Shown here in pieces: positions 1 through 9,753 of a DNA stretch of 60,000 nucleotides. This DNA comes from Apostichopus japonicus (Eukaryota; Echinodermata; Holothuroidea; Aspidochirotida; Stichopodidae). The stretch covers positions 18,221,303 through 18,281,302 of the forward strand of contig NC_092581.1 of assembly GCF_037975245.1 (NCBI RefSeq), written 5' to 3'. Numbering within the stretch: the first letter of the stretch is position 1; each line of letters starts with the position of its first letter. Made by a program: the position numbers and the translations under genes. The notes under the pieces are model-generated. The model saw only the letters and a list, made by a program, of their open reading frames with translations. It had not been told where the DNA came from and did not search any database.

Positions 1-787
1 TATTTGACATTTTTTCATCCGATTTGGCCATCAATTCTGGTCGGTTGCACCACAGAAAAACTGGCAACCCTAGAGTGAATCTATATTATAATTAATGGCC
101 ATATTGTTGTGTATATAATTGCAATAGCTGTAGATCAGTGTTTTATAAATGCTTACAATATCAACAAGGAAAGAAACTATCATATGAGAGTGTATCATTA
201 TGATTGTGTTTTATTTTTCTTATAAGCACAGCATGTGAGACAAAAGAAAGAAAATAGCTCTTCAAGTTTAAAAAGCATGAATATGAAATGAAGCAATTTA
301 CATGATATAAATATTGCCATGTAAATGGTTTCAGATGAACAGAATGCATCTTCCACAGGTTCATGTACTGTAGTACATATTGAACAGAATGAATTTAAAG
401 TTTAAGCCTTTGTTAAAGCTGATGCCAAGTCTAGGGTTCTGTTCTATAGTTATAAGAAATCACAAGTCATACATACACATGTTGCTTTGATTATACATTA
501 AATTACTTTCCAACTCAGTTGTTCACTTGCTCTTGTATGATACAGTTCAACAAAATACCTGCTTACTTCAATTCTAGATCAAGTTCTCTCATATTTTGTA
601 TCTTTACCCACTATTATATATGGTTTTTGTTTTGCACACCAGTATTTTAAAATTTACTGCAGTGCTTAATAAAGGGCTGAAAATGATATTTAGTTATATC
701 AGCACAAATTTAAGACAAAGAATATTTTATAATTCAGTATGAATCACTAATTAACACTATTTGATTGGAAGTTAAATGTTAACAAAC
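1..787. other. MRPS6 intron 2 / flank, no gene seen
   Basis: AT-rich sequence downstream of MRPS6 exon 2. I searched it for the expected S6 C-terminal beta strand and found no convincing match. The short open frame at 161-364 does not resemble the family. Confidence 0.5.
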
Positions 788-927
788 CTTCCGTTCACAA
801 AGTTCTCATTGTGTGCTCTCATTCTGTAAGGCAACCTTTTCTCTCCCAGATATTCCAACTTTCTTATTATTCCTCCATTCTCAAGTATGAACGTCAGCGA
901 CCTTCGAACAGCATCTCTTAGTTCAGG
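788..927 (-). CDS. MRPS6: MRPS6 coding exon 2
   Basis: The acceptor CAG is at 930-928 and the donor GTTTGT at 787-782. The exon begins PELRDAVRRSLTF and contains the S6 motif EYLGEKRLPYRM. It ends after AAC GGA AG (phase 2), so an exon 3 is required that is not visible here. Confidence 0.87.
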
Positions 928-1800
928 CTGCAAATATATGATCAAATGGATATAAGACGAACTGGATGGATTTTATCACAATATACTTTCACATCCCATC
1001 AGACTTACTCAAATTTTGAGACAATGGTCTGTCTCATCTCAAAGTCAAAAGGTGAAAGTACCTCGTATTTATCCTCAACATTTTATGACTGTGATTACTT
1101 CAGCCCAATTCTTATTTACTGTATATATGCATAGCCTAGAGCACAAAATAATGAATTTTAAGTTGCCATGAATTTCTACAACTGGCATTCTGTCAAATTG
1201 TTTTTTCTTGTGGAACATAATTAATTACGATTAGTTTGCAAACAAAGTAGGCCCTAATTAAACGTTGGATTGGATCATGAAATTTTGTTTCACCCATGGT
1301 GCAAGAACCTCTGTATACTAGTATTTTTAGGCTAAAACTATTGTACCACTTTGCATGTAGGCCTAGGCTAGACACCCTTCAAATAATTCCCCCTTAGACC
1401 CCCTCCCCCAGAACATTGATCAATGTCCTCCTTATTACAAACAAAATATGCAAACCTAGACATGTGTGCTAGCCTATAATTACTTTAGGGCATTACCATT
1501 CATATGGTACGGATTCTAAAGTACTAGCAGCTCAACATCCAAAAGGAGTTTACCCCTGTTCGACCTCGCTAGAGGTCCTACGGGGGACCTCGCTAGAGGT
1601 CCTACTAGCAGCTCACTGCTTGCACTAAGCCTACTAGTACTACTACTACTACGTACAGCTTATACTGGCTAGTACTATATACTATTAGACTTAGGCCTAC
1701 TAGTATTACTATTAGACTTCAACACTGAATACTTATGTTAAATATTGCGGCTTACCCCGTGCAAGACTTTCATTATCAAAGAAAGCTCGTATCCTGGCAT
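788..1800 (-). CDS. MRPS6: Mitochondrial small ribosomal subunit protein S6 (partial, two exons)
   Basis: Nuclear gene for mitoribosomal protein mS6 (bS6 family), which binds small-subunit rRNA in the mitochondrial matrix. Two coding exons are visible on the minus strand: 1800-1756 (45 nt, starting ATG) and 927-788 (140 nt). They splice in frame with GT-AG ends to give 61 complete codons. The start MPGYELSLIMKV matches the family N-terminus (MPxYEL, beta strand 1). The second exon carries the helix ELRDAVRRSLTFILENGG and the family signature EYLGEKRLPYRM. The exon ends after two bases of a codon, so at least one further exon of roughly 40-60 residues is needed; I do not recognise it in 1-787, and it probably lies left of the window. 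The gene is head-to-head with ATP5PO, as in human. The family call is firm; the 3' structure is unknown. Confidence 0.88.
1562..1601. repeat. Tandem pair of a 16-nt interrupted palindrome
   Basis: GACCTCGCTAGAGGTC occurs at 1562-1577 and again at 1586-1601, separated by 8 nt. Each copy has 6-nt inverted arms (GACCTC/GAGGTC) around four bases. It lies in MRPS6 intron 1. No function is assigned. Confidence 0.7.
1756..1800 (-). CDS. MRPS6: MRPS6 coding exon 1
   Basis: Encodes MPGYELSLIMKVLHG. The ATG is at 1800-1798 and the donor GTAAG at 1755-1751; the exon ends in phase 0. It is the first ATG of the conserved S6 start, so the start choice is well supported. Confidence 0.88.
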
Positions 1801-3314
1801 TTTATTTGTGTATGAACGGCACACCTTTCTGTGATAACAACTCTGATATTTAGACCTTCATGAATATGAGGTTTGCCAGTTGCGCTCTCGACCTGGTAGT
1901 AGACACGATAGTTGTACTTCTTAGCCTATACAGGGTGTATAAATTTCTGTGCTACACGGCATGAGAGTGAATGCGATGTCGAGTAGGTAGAAGCTAGCAA
2001 ACAAAGCAAGACGGTGACAGGACCGCCTCGATGAAAGTTGTAAATATGAAGAATTTGGGCCAAAATGATCCATGATAGTGCAGTGTGTGCATAGGCGGGA
2101 TTGTGGGGAAGGGGAAGCCAAGGAGGGCACATGCCCCCAATTTTCACCAGACCTTAAGTTTTTTTATATCCAAGTCGGTCAGTAATTTGGTTCGTTATGC
2201 CACAGCAATATTACAACTAAAATACACAACTGGTACTATTTAGTACCATAGGCCTATTACATCTATGGATTTATAATATCAAACCAAATTCTCCCCTTAG
2301 ACCCTCGAGCCCTGGTCCCAAGTTTTCCCCACGTTCACGTAAAAAATCCCACCCCTGAATATGTGTTTGGAAAAACACTACAATAAAGGAAGGAAAGGGG
2401 AGAGAGAGAGTGTGGAAAGGACTTGATAAAGGGTAAAGTGAACATGGTACCCAATACCCAGTGGCGTCACCAAGGGGGGGGGGGGCCTGGAGGGCCCTCC
2501 AAGAAAATCGTGCACCCTCAGGTACTCCCCAGATGCAATTTGCAGTGTTAAAAAATACTCAAACAAAAACCTTGTTTTACAAAGGACGAAACGTATTATG
2601 TTCTGCAGTAAAACTTCTTTCCACCGACAATAACCAGTTGTTTACTCACTAACAAGGTCACAGAAGCCCCGACGTGAATCGCTAGTGCTTGAACTTCACT
2701 ATTACTCTGCATGAATTTCACACCCCCTCTCCTTAGACCACTCTCCCAGGACGCCATTCACAAATAAACATGGTTCCCCCTAATTAAGTGCTGTGCCCTC
2801 CACCCCCACCCCTCGCCCCATTGGCACCTGATATGTGGTATATTACCGCTTGAGGGACCACAACGGTTTGCATCTTATGGAAGTGTGAATCCAAGCATGC
2901 CCCCCTCCCCCACCCCATCACCCCTACAACCCTCACTTTTTGATAGTTACAATAATGTCATATCGATGCCCATGATCTTACTCGAAGACTGAACTAAACG
3001 GTCCATCAGACCCACAAGTCTGCAGTCGATGCTCAGAGTGCACGTAGGCTAATTTGGATCAAACGGAGTTGATGTCGGCAACCCTTCCGGAAACGGTCAA
3101 TACATTTTCCGACGTCTCGAAAAGTATCTCGACCTACTGCGACCCTTATTTTTAATTAGTTTGCGGACATTCGCTATCCCCAATTTGAAAACCATGGATC
3201 CAGAAGCAGATCACCCTTCCCAGGACCCAGTTGCGAAAGTTGTAAAGCGGGTCCTCGTTTATGCCATATACTAGCTTCAAATCAGTCAACTGGCAGCGAG
3301 ACATCCCAGTCAAA
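1801..3314. other. Head-to-head intergenic region MRPS6/ATP5PO
   Basis: About 1.5 kb separates the two start codons and must contain both promoters. The stretch 3000-3314 is less AT-rich and lies directly upstream of the ATP5PO ATG. The middle (about 2280-2960) is C/G-homopolymer-rich and looks like degenerate dispersed repeat. No TATA box or other defined element could be assigned. Confidence 0.5.
2461..2830. repeat. Degenerate dispersed repeat with poly-G/poly-C tracts
   Basis: Starts with GTGGCGTCACCAAGG and a run of G, and contains the phrase CCTTAGACC. That phrase recurs near 1395, 2297, 2732 and 41212 beside CCCC-rich runs, so several relics of one family are likely. Boundaries are not resolved. 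Confidence 0.35.
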
Positions 3315-3341
3315 ATGGCGACCTCACGGATTGTGATATCG
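3315..3341 (+). CDS. ATP5PO: ATP5PO exon 1 (start of presequence)
   Basis: Encodes MATSRIVIS; donor GTAAGA at 3342. Nine codons, phase 0. Confidence 0.85.
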
Positions 3342-6300
3342 GTAAGATAAGTCGCTTCGTATCAATGACGATAACATTTTCGGTTAAGGAAATATGTTGC
3401 TTCTATGAGCATAACTATCTTATATTTTTTCGTGCAGTTTCGATGGTAAAATATGTTATTATTAGCAGCTAGGGTAAGATTAATAATGAATGTGATCGAG
3501 ATTTTCTGTACTAATGTGCACGGTAGTTAGGCTATTAAAGGCTATGCAAATATCATGTTAGGCCATTCCAAGATTATTCGTTGAGTATGATATACGCTCA
3601 GCAGGCCAAGTGAAGGCAAGCACACATTTCGTTGTAATTTGTACTGTAGATAGTTGTAGCCTAAATTGTGTTGCAGATTATGAAGCTTGATACTAGTGCA
3701 ATAGTATTAGTACTCTTGTCATTTTTCTTTTCCACAGGCGAGGCAGTTCACCACCAGTGTGGCACAGGCTCAGTTTGTCAAGGTATTGTCTTCTTATTTC
3801 ATAAGACAGCTCGCAGCTAACTTTTAAATGAACTGTCAGAACATAGACATAAGCTTATTATTTGTGAGCTTGTGCAGGAAATGACAGATGTATAAACCCA
3901 ACTTGAGATGCATATATGATAAACAAGCTTCTTCAAAACATTTTGAAGCTAAACTTTCTGTTTATCAGTGGAGATGGTCTCAAAGGCCATGGAGATGGTA
4001 TCAAAGGCCAGGTATGTCTTTAAACACAAAACAGAACCTAAGCAAGTCTTAAGGACACAGTAGACCCACTAGGAGTCTTTAAGTTGATCTTCAATTTCTA
4101 TTTACATTATATTGTTTATTTTCTTTCATAGAAGTAATGGTTCCTGAAATTCCATGTAGCATTTGTTATTTTCTGACCGTGGTATCCTACCTCCACCACA
4201 AAATATCAACAGACAAAAACAAAAGCTCTTTGATTCGTAGTTGCTCATAAGAAGTATCTCTTACATGTTATATGACGGTTAGATACATGTCTTCCCTAAT
4301 GTGTGAGATCTAGTTAATGAAATAATATTACAGTGGTCAAAATAGACTTGATAAATTCTGATCAAAGTTTTCTTCACTCCGGTAGTTATGTCAAATCTGT
4401 ATCCTGATAGATTGCTTCATCATATCTAGTGAAGATATGACTCAGGTTATTTCCAACAAAGCTCATGTTTGTGCATCTTTTTCTTTTCTATCATTATTTT
4501 CTCCTTTCAGCCTCCAATTCAAGTTTATGGAACAGGCGGGCGTTACGCTCATGCTCTGTACTCCGCAGCCAGTAAGGAAAAGAAGTTAGAACAAGCAGAT
4601 TCAGAATTAAAATCTTTTCGGGTAACCCTTTGCTTCTCAATCATTCACATTATATGATAAATAATCAGGTTAGAATTTAAAGCCAACTTTGGACCCCAAA
4701 TACAAAACCCCTCTCACCTCGTCTTTTGCCCTCCACATTCTGCACATCCTCCAGCCTTTTCCTTGGTTAAAACATCACACACATTAACAGGGAATAATTA
4801 ATTATTTGTATTTTGTGTCGTAGTTTTGAGGCTTATCAAGTTTTGTTTCTCATAGAATACTGAAAAAATCCATGTTTCTGTGTGTACTAGAACTGCTATA
4901 CACCTTTGCATTTTGTTTCAACAATAATAATAAATTATTAATAAGCATAAATATCCAATCTGCAGAGCGCTAAAGGCACAAACCAATATACCAATATACA
5001 GAAACACACACAAAATAACCAATGCAATTTAGCGTAGCAGTTGCTATACAGAAAGTATTCTGTGATTATCAATGGCATTACGCACTTATTTATCATACGG
5101 CTACGTACAACTTATAGCATTAGAACATTTTATTGCATTTCTGTTATGATAAATACCCCTGGGAAAATAAGAGGTGGAACTCATTCAAAATGGGTATCAT
5201 TAACACACCAGGCTTTGGATAACTTGAAGTGCAATATACTTCACTTGATTAAAACTGAATGAAGACCCTTATTTATATATCATGTTTAATAGTCCAATTA
5301 TCCATAGTTTTACTAAACAAAGTTCAAAACCAGGTTATAATATCGACCAAAACTGAGAAAAAAATCTTCCTTCAAGTTTTTGGTAGCAACGAAATCAATG
5401 ATTCATTCTCGATGCTAAAAAAGTTGCTCTTCCAGAGACTCTTTTAATACAATATTCAGTATGTGCAACGATGCAAATAAAGAAAATATGATTTTTAAAT
5501 TTGTGTTTTTCATTATTTGATAATAAACTTTACAACTTATTCTAGTGAACAGCAACAGTCAACTTGGGAATAGTGGGCCAAAATATGACAAGGTTATATA
5601 TAGAATGTGGTAGCTTCCATGTTTTGAGAAAGGTATATATTTGAAGAAAAAGTGTTTGAGAGTCCGATGTCTCTTTTTTAATCTACAGAATACATTGCAA
5701 CAAAATGCAAAGTTACAACAGTTTCTCAACAACCCTGTGGTAAAGAAGAACGAGAAGACAGGTAAGGGACTACAGAGAAAACTACTGATTTGAATTATTC
5801 CAAAAAGTGTAAGAAGAGGAAATCACATGATTTAAGAAGATGTATCTATAGTATACAGGGGGACATGAATGCTAGGACTTTTCTCCATTTGAAATTACTA
5901 GCCTCTGTGTCTTGTAATAAACCTGATATTATTCAATATAAGGCAGTGTGACTATCAAATTGGCCATCCAATAACCATGGTCATATCTGTCATTAAGAAA
6001 CTGAACATTATGGATTGACTCATGGCTGCCAGTCAGTTTTTCTGTGAGCAGATATCAATATTTGTAGCCAAACCAGGCGAAACACCACCATGTACGAATT
6101 TGCTGTTATTTTCCATCCTTTATGTGGGTTTGTAATTCGTTGCAATTGGGTTCTCATTACTGAACATTAGGGAGTTAAGTGGTAAAAACTTTCCGTTGCT
6201 TTTGCAACACATATGCCTCTATCCAATGTCAAGTCAGTCTGAACAACGCGAAATGGTTGAAATTAATGTTCGTTAGAAGAATTCTTAGCTACTATTTCTT

Positions 6301-7225
6301 TTAAACTGGTAGGCCATTAAAAGAATGACAAAATGCTGTTTGGCAGAACCTTTCATTTTCCTATGGCCAATGAAATTTAGAAAATTGCAAATTTGTCATT
6401 TTTAGCATTGATAATGCCAAGCTGACACCCTAGTTCGATCTACTCCTTATGCTTGCTTATGCAGCTTATTTTCATAACTGTTTCATTTATTAATTCTTTG
6501 ATGTGTAGGTGTTGTCTCAGATTACCTGAAGGGCCAGAAAATGTCTCCCCTGACAGTAAATTTCTTTGGCGTTCTCGCCGAGAACAACAGACTTAGCAAG
6601 TTGGACGAGGTATTCTCAGCTTGGAGTAAAATCATGAGTGCTCATCGAGGTGAAGTGGTCTGCACTGTCACTACAGCAAAGGTAATGTGTTAAAGCTAGG
6701 AGCAGTTGCTTATATCCTTTGCTTGGGCTTAGTCGCTACAGAACTCTTAAATTCCTGTTAGTACATGTTGAGCCCTGTTTAGCATCAGAAAGGTAACTCG
6801 ATTCCTTCTTCTCATCTCAGTGCATTACATTTCTGTTTTAGCATGTGTTATTGTCAGTCAGTGGTGTAGCTGGGATACAATAGAGGTTTCGCATACAAGG
6901 TTACGAAGTGCTCACGTTTTACCTCAAGGGGATATCATATGCATTATGCATGATACATCACCTTACTGAAATAAATTAATAAATAAGTAAATAAAGAGTT
7001 TAATATTCTTCCTTTTTTTGGCAGCCTCTCGATGCCAACAAGCAAAAGCAATTAAACGAAGCTCTACAGGGATTCCTGAAGAAGGGAGAGAAACTGAATC
7101 TGAATCTTAACGTGGACGCAGCCGTGATAGGAGGAATGGTCGTAGAGATCGGAGACAAATACGTGGACATGTCCACTGCCACCAAAGTAAAACAAATGAC
7201 AAACCTGATACAGCAATCTGTATGA
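3315..7225 (+). CDS. ATP5PO: ATP synthase peripheral stalk subunit OSCP
   Basis: Complete nuclear gene for the oligomycin sensitivity conferral protein, which joins the F1 head to the peripheral stalk of mitochondrial ATP synthase. Six exons: 3315-3341, 3738-3782, 4511-4621, 5689-5761, 6509-6681 and 7025-7225, all GT-AG and frame-consistent, sum to 630 nt (209 residues plus TGA). Vertebrate OSCP has about 213. The N-terminus [16 protein letters not shown] is basic, hydroxylated and acid-free, as expected for a mitochondrial presequence. Family motifs follow: [51 protein letters not shown] and a C-terminal [16 protein letters not shown]. The short ATG-bearing first exon fits the family start and sits in a CAAAATGG context. 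The gene is convergent with ITSN, whose stop lies 2.4 kb downstream. Nothing looks broken. Confidence 0.95.
3738..3782 (+). CDS. ATP5PO: ATP5PO exon 2
   Basis: Encodes [15 protein letters not shown], the end of the targeting peptide. Acceptor CCACAG, donor GTATTG; phase 0 at both ends. Confidence 0.87.
4511..4621 (+). CDS. ATP5PO: ATP5PO exon 3
   Basis: Begins [20 protein letters not shown], the strongly conserved start of mature OSCP, followed by a charged helix ([16 protein letters not shown]). Acceptor TTTCAG, donor GTAACC; phase 0 at both ends. Confidence 0.95.
5689..5761 (+). CDS. ATP5PO: ATP5PO exon 4
   Basis: Encodes [20 protein letters not shown], the helical N-terminal domain that contacts F1. 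Acceptor CTACAG, donor GTAAGG; ends in phase 1. Confidence 0.9.
6509..6681 (+). CDS. ATP5PO: ATP5PO exon 5
   Basis: Encodes the segment with [20 protein letters not shown] and [14 protein letters not shown], both OSCP hallmarks. Enters in phase 1 and ends in phase 0 at donor GTAATG. Confidence 0.95.
7025..7225 (+). CDS. ATP5PO: ATP5PO exon 6 with stop
   Basis: Begins [18 protein letters not shown] and ends with [19 protein letters not shown] and a TGA at 7223-7225. This is the C-terminal alpha/beta domain that binds the stalk. Confidence 0.95.
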   Translation, partial: PLDANKQKQLNEALQGFLKKGEKLNLNLNVDAAVIGGMVVEIGDKYVDMSTATKVKQMTNLIQQSV

Positions 7226-7332
7226 GCTGATGACATCCTTAGAGAAGAAAGTTTAATATCTAGTCAGTGTTATTCACAAACTGTACAGTTTATCTGATGG
7301 CCTCTTGATCAATATGTCATCAAAATGAAGCT

Positions 7333-7338
7333 AATAAA
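7333..7338 (+). promoter_or_regulatory. ATP5PO polyadenylation signal
   Basis: AATAAA lies 108 nt after the ATP5PO stop codon, a usual 3'UTR distance, so it is the likely 3' processing signal of the gene. Confidence 0.65.
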
Positions 7339-9604
7339 AGAGAAGGAAACTTTGACAAACTACGGCTAATCTTCTCTTTATCAAACTTGTATCTTTAGCT
7401 GTTTATGATACTTCCAACATATAGGGAATGGTAAGAAAAATTGTCTTTGTTGCTGTAGATGGAGATTTGATTAATTATATTAAAGATAATTCTAATTGTC
7501 TAGATGTGTTGATATCGAGGTGTGTACGGTTTTGCCAAGACATTTATATTGGGTATGACCTTGACTTATCCTTTGTTACAAAACAAAAAATGAAACAGCA
7601 ATAATCTTTGGTCCTTGATTTTCTTTTTATTATTCTAATGGGCAGGGACACAAAGGGCACAGGTCATACAATAGCCACCATTATTACATAATGTCATGTT
7701 TATATCTAAAGAATATCATAAAAAAAATTAACTGGAATGACTATCACAAAATAAATCACTGTGTGATCCAAAATGTTGTACTTTTGTTGGAATACACACA
7801 ACAAAGGCCTTTAAACTTAAAAAGGTTACACCACAGGAATGAACAGAAAGAAAGAACTTAGAGAAACAACCAGAATGAACAGATAGAAAGAATAGCACAT
7901 GTTAACAGAAAATATACTAATACCTAAAGAGTCTACAGAGAGTTTACCAGTAGCCTTGGTCTTCTAACTATTTATCAACAAGTTGGTTGAAAGATATCTT
8001 TTATTAGCTACATATTTTGACTATTGATACGACAGTGTACTCTGTTACAAAAGCCACAATGAATTTATTTAGTGAAATACATTTGACTTCAAGAAAACAG
8101 GCATATCTCAGCCATGTCCTCGAATCTTTTTTTCATTCTTTTGAATTGATACAAAGAGAAACATCAAGTTGGAATGATGGCGCTCTTCAAGATGACTGCC
8201 AAACTACTGATTTCTGGCCACTTGACACGCTTCTTTTTGTTCACCAAATGGCTACAAAGTAAATAAGTCAACTTTAATCTTAAGATCAAGTACTTCATTT
8301 GGAGCTGTGCCTCTAAGAGAGAACATGACAGATCATGGGATGACAAGTAAAGAGTAAACTGAATCAAGTGTGAAGATCCATTAATAAAATGATCTTTACT
8401 GGCAGATTTTTTTTATAAATGAATGACAATTCTTGGCCTCGCAAGATCCTGCCAGGAAAACAAGATAAAAAGAAGATACATAATTATGCTAATTTCAGAA
8501 ACTTCCTGTGAAGGTTTAGTTCAAAATAATAAGTAAATGAAAACAGCAAGATGTAACCCAATACAATTTTTTTTTTTTTTTTTTGGGGGTAGGGGAGTTA
8601 ACATATCCACATGGTTTACTGATTGGGTGACCCATTGGAAGTTTAAATATATGACAATAAATAGTAGATACATGGTTAAATGTAAAATAATCACTGGGTT
8701 GAAAACAAAAGTAAACAGCATTGTTAAGTAATGAACTCATGTTGTTGTGTAACCTTCATAAATAGATGGTAAAGAGTGGAATACCTAAGGTGATAGCTTG
8801 GTTAGCACAACCATTGGCTTGCATATGTATGGGTGATCACTGTTGACACTAACTATGTTACACTATATATCAAGGGAAGGCAGTAAACTTAAAAGAGACC
8901 AACAAACATGACTGTCACACCCACAAAACTTTTTCCACCCTCCCTTCCCATCCAACAACAAAACAAAGTTACCATCACCCTCAGTGACATATTACACTAT
9001 ATGTGAAACGATGCATCCCCCACTTAACCTTTTACAAAGGTGTAATTCTACTACCAATCTCAATGAAGATCCACCACCCCCCCCCCCCACACACCCACCC
9101 TCCATTTTGAAAGAACCCTTTCACAACAGGAATGGTATCAACTACAGCACAATTTTCAAAATGGAATTGTAACATACACACATACTCATATTGGCTATTG
9201 ACATGTGCACACTGCTGAAACTATATTACACTATATATCAAGGGAAGGCAGTGGTCAAACTCACCCAGAAAGTTTTGATCCCCTCCCCGTGCAAAAATAG
9301 CTGATCAAATATAAGTTACAATCACCCTCAATGGCATGATACACTGCAAGTAATACAATGCTCGCCTTTTGAGAAATTGTTTGCTTCTCCCAACCACCCT
9401 CTCACCCCACGACCATCCCCACCCCTCAATCATTTTGAAAGAACCCTTTGGCAATAGGAATGGTATCAACTGCTCTTCAGCAAAATGCAATCATAACATA
9501 AACACAAATACTCATACTGGCTTCCAACATCTCCAATGGGGAAAACATTCACTACAGAATAGATTCACTACAAATTTAAACTGAAATAGTTTGAAAACAC
9601 TTTG
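7339..9604. other. Convergent 3' region between ATP5PO and ITSN
   Basis: Non-coding sequence between two convergent genes, expected to hold the ITSN 3'UTR. Minus-strand AATAAA candidates (TTTATT on plus) lie at 8064-8069, 8000-8005 and 7626-7631; the sequence alone cannot say which is used. A diverged direct repeat fills 8835-9545. Confidence 0.55.
8835..9545. repeat. Diverged direct duplication, about 350 bp x2
   Basis: CACTATATATCAAGGGAAGG occurs near 8860 and 9230. ATTTTGAAAGAACCCTTT followed by AGGAATGGTATCAACT occurs near 9103 and 9432. The same order in both copies indicates a tandem segmental duplication in the presumed ITSN 3'UTR, each copy with a C-rich tract. Confidence 0.7.
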
Positions 9605-9753
9605 TTATGAATCTTCAAACAGATGGAGATTCAGTTTGACTGATATTTCACCCGTATCAACTTCATGAAGAAGTAAACTCTTAGTAATAGGTCCTCTGCC
9701 TTGAGTCTCCTTGTGGATTTCTGAGATTCTAACCTCTGTACGTCCCAGGTAGT
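9605..9753 (-). CDS. ITSN: ITSN exon w38: C2 end and stop
   Basis: Encodes [20 protein letters not shown], then [18 protein letters not shown] and [10 protein letters not shown]-stop. Matches the vertebrate C-terminus D.FLGRTEI..LLLHEV.TGE. Acceptor CCTCAG; TAA at 9607-9605. Confidence 0.96.

Noticed and set aside
161-364. Possible third exon of MRPS6
   Set aside because: The minus-strand translation does not resemble the S6 C-terminal strand and has no suitable phase-2 acceptor context.
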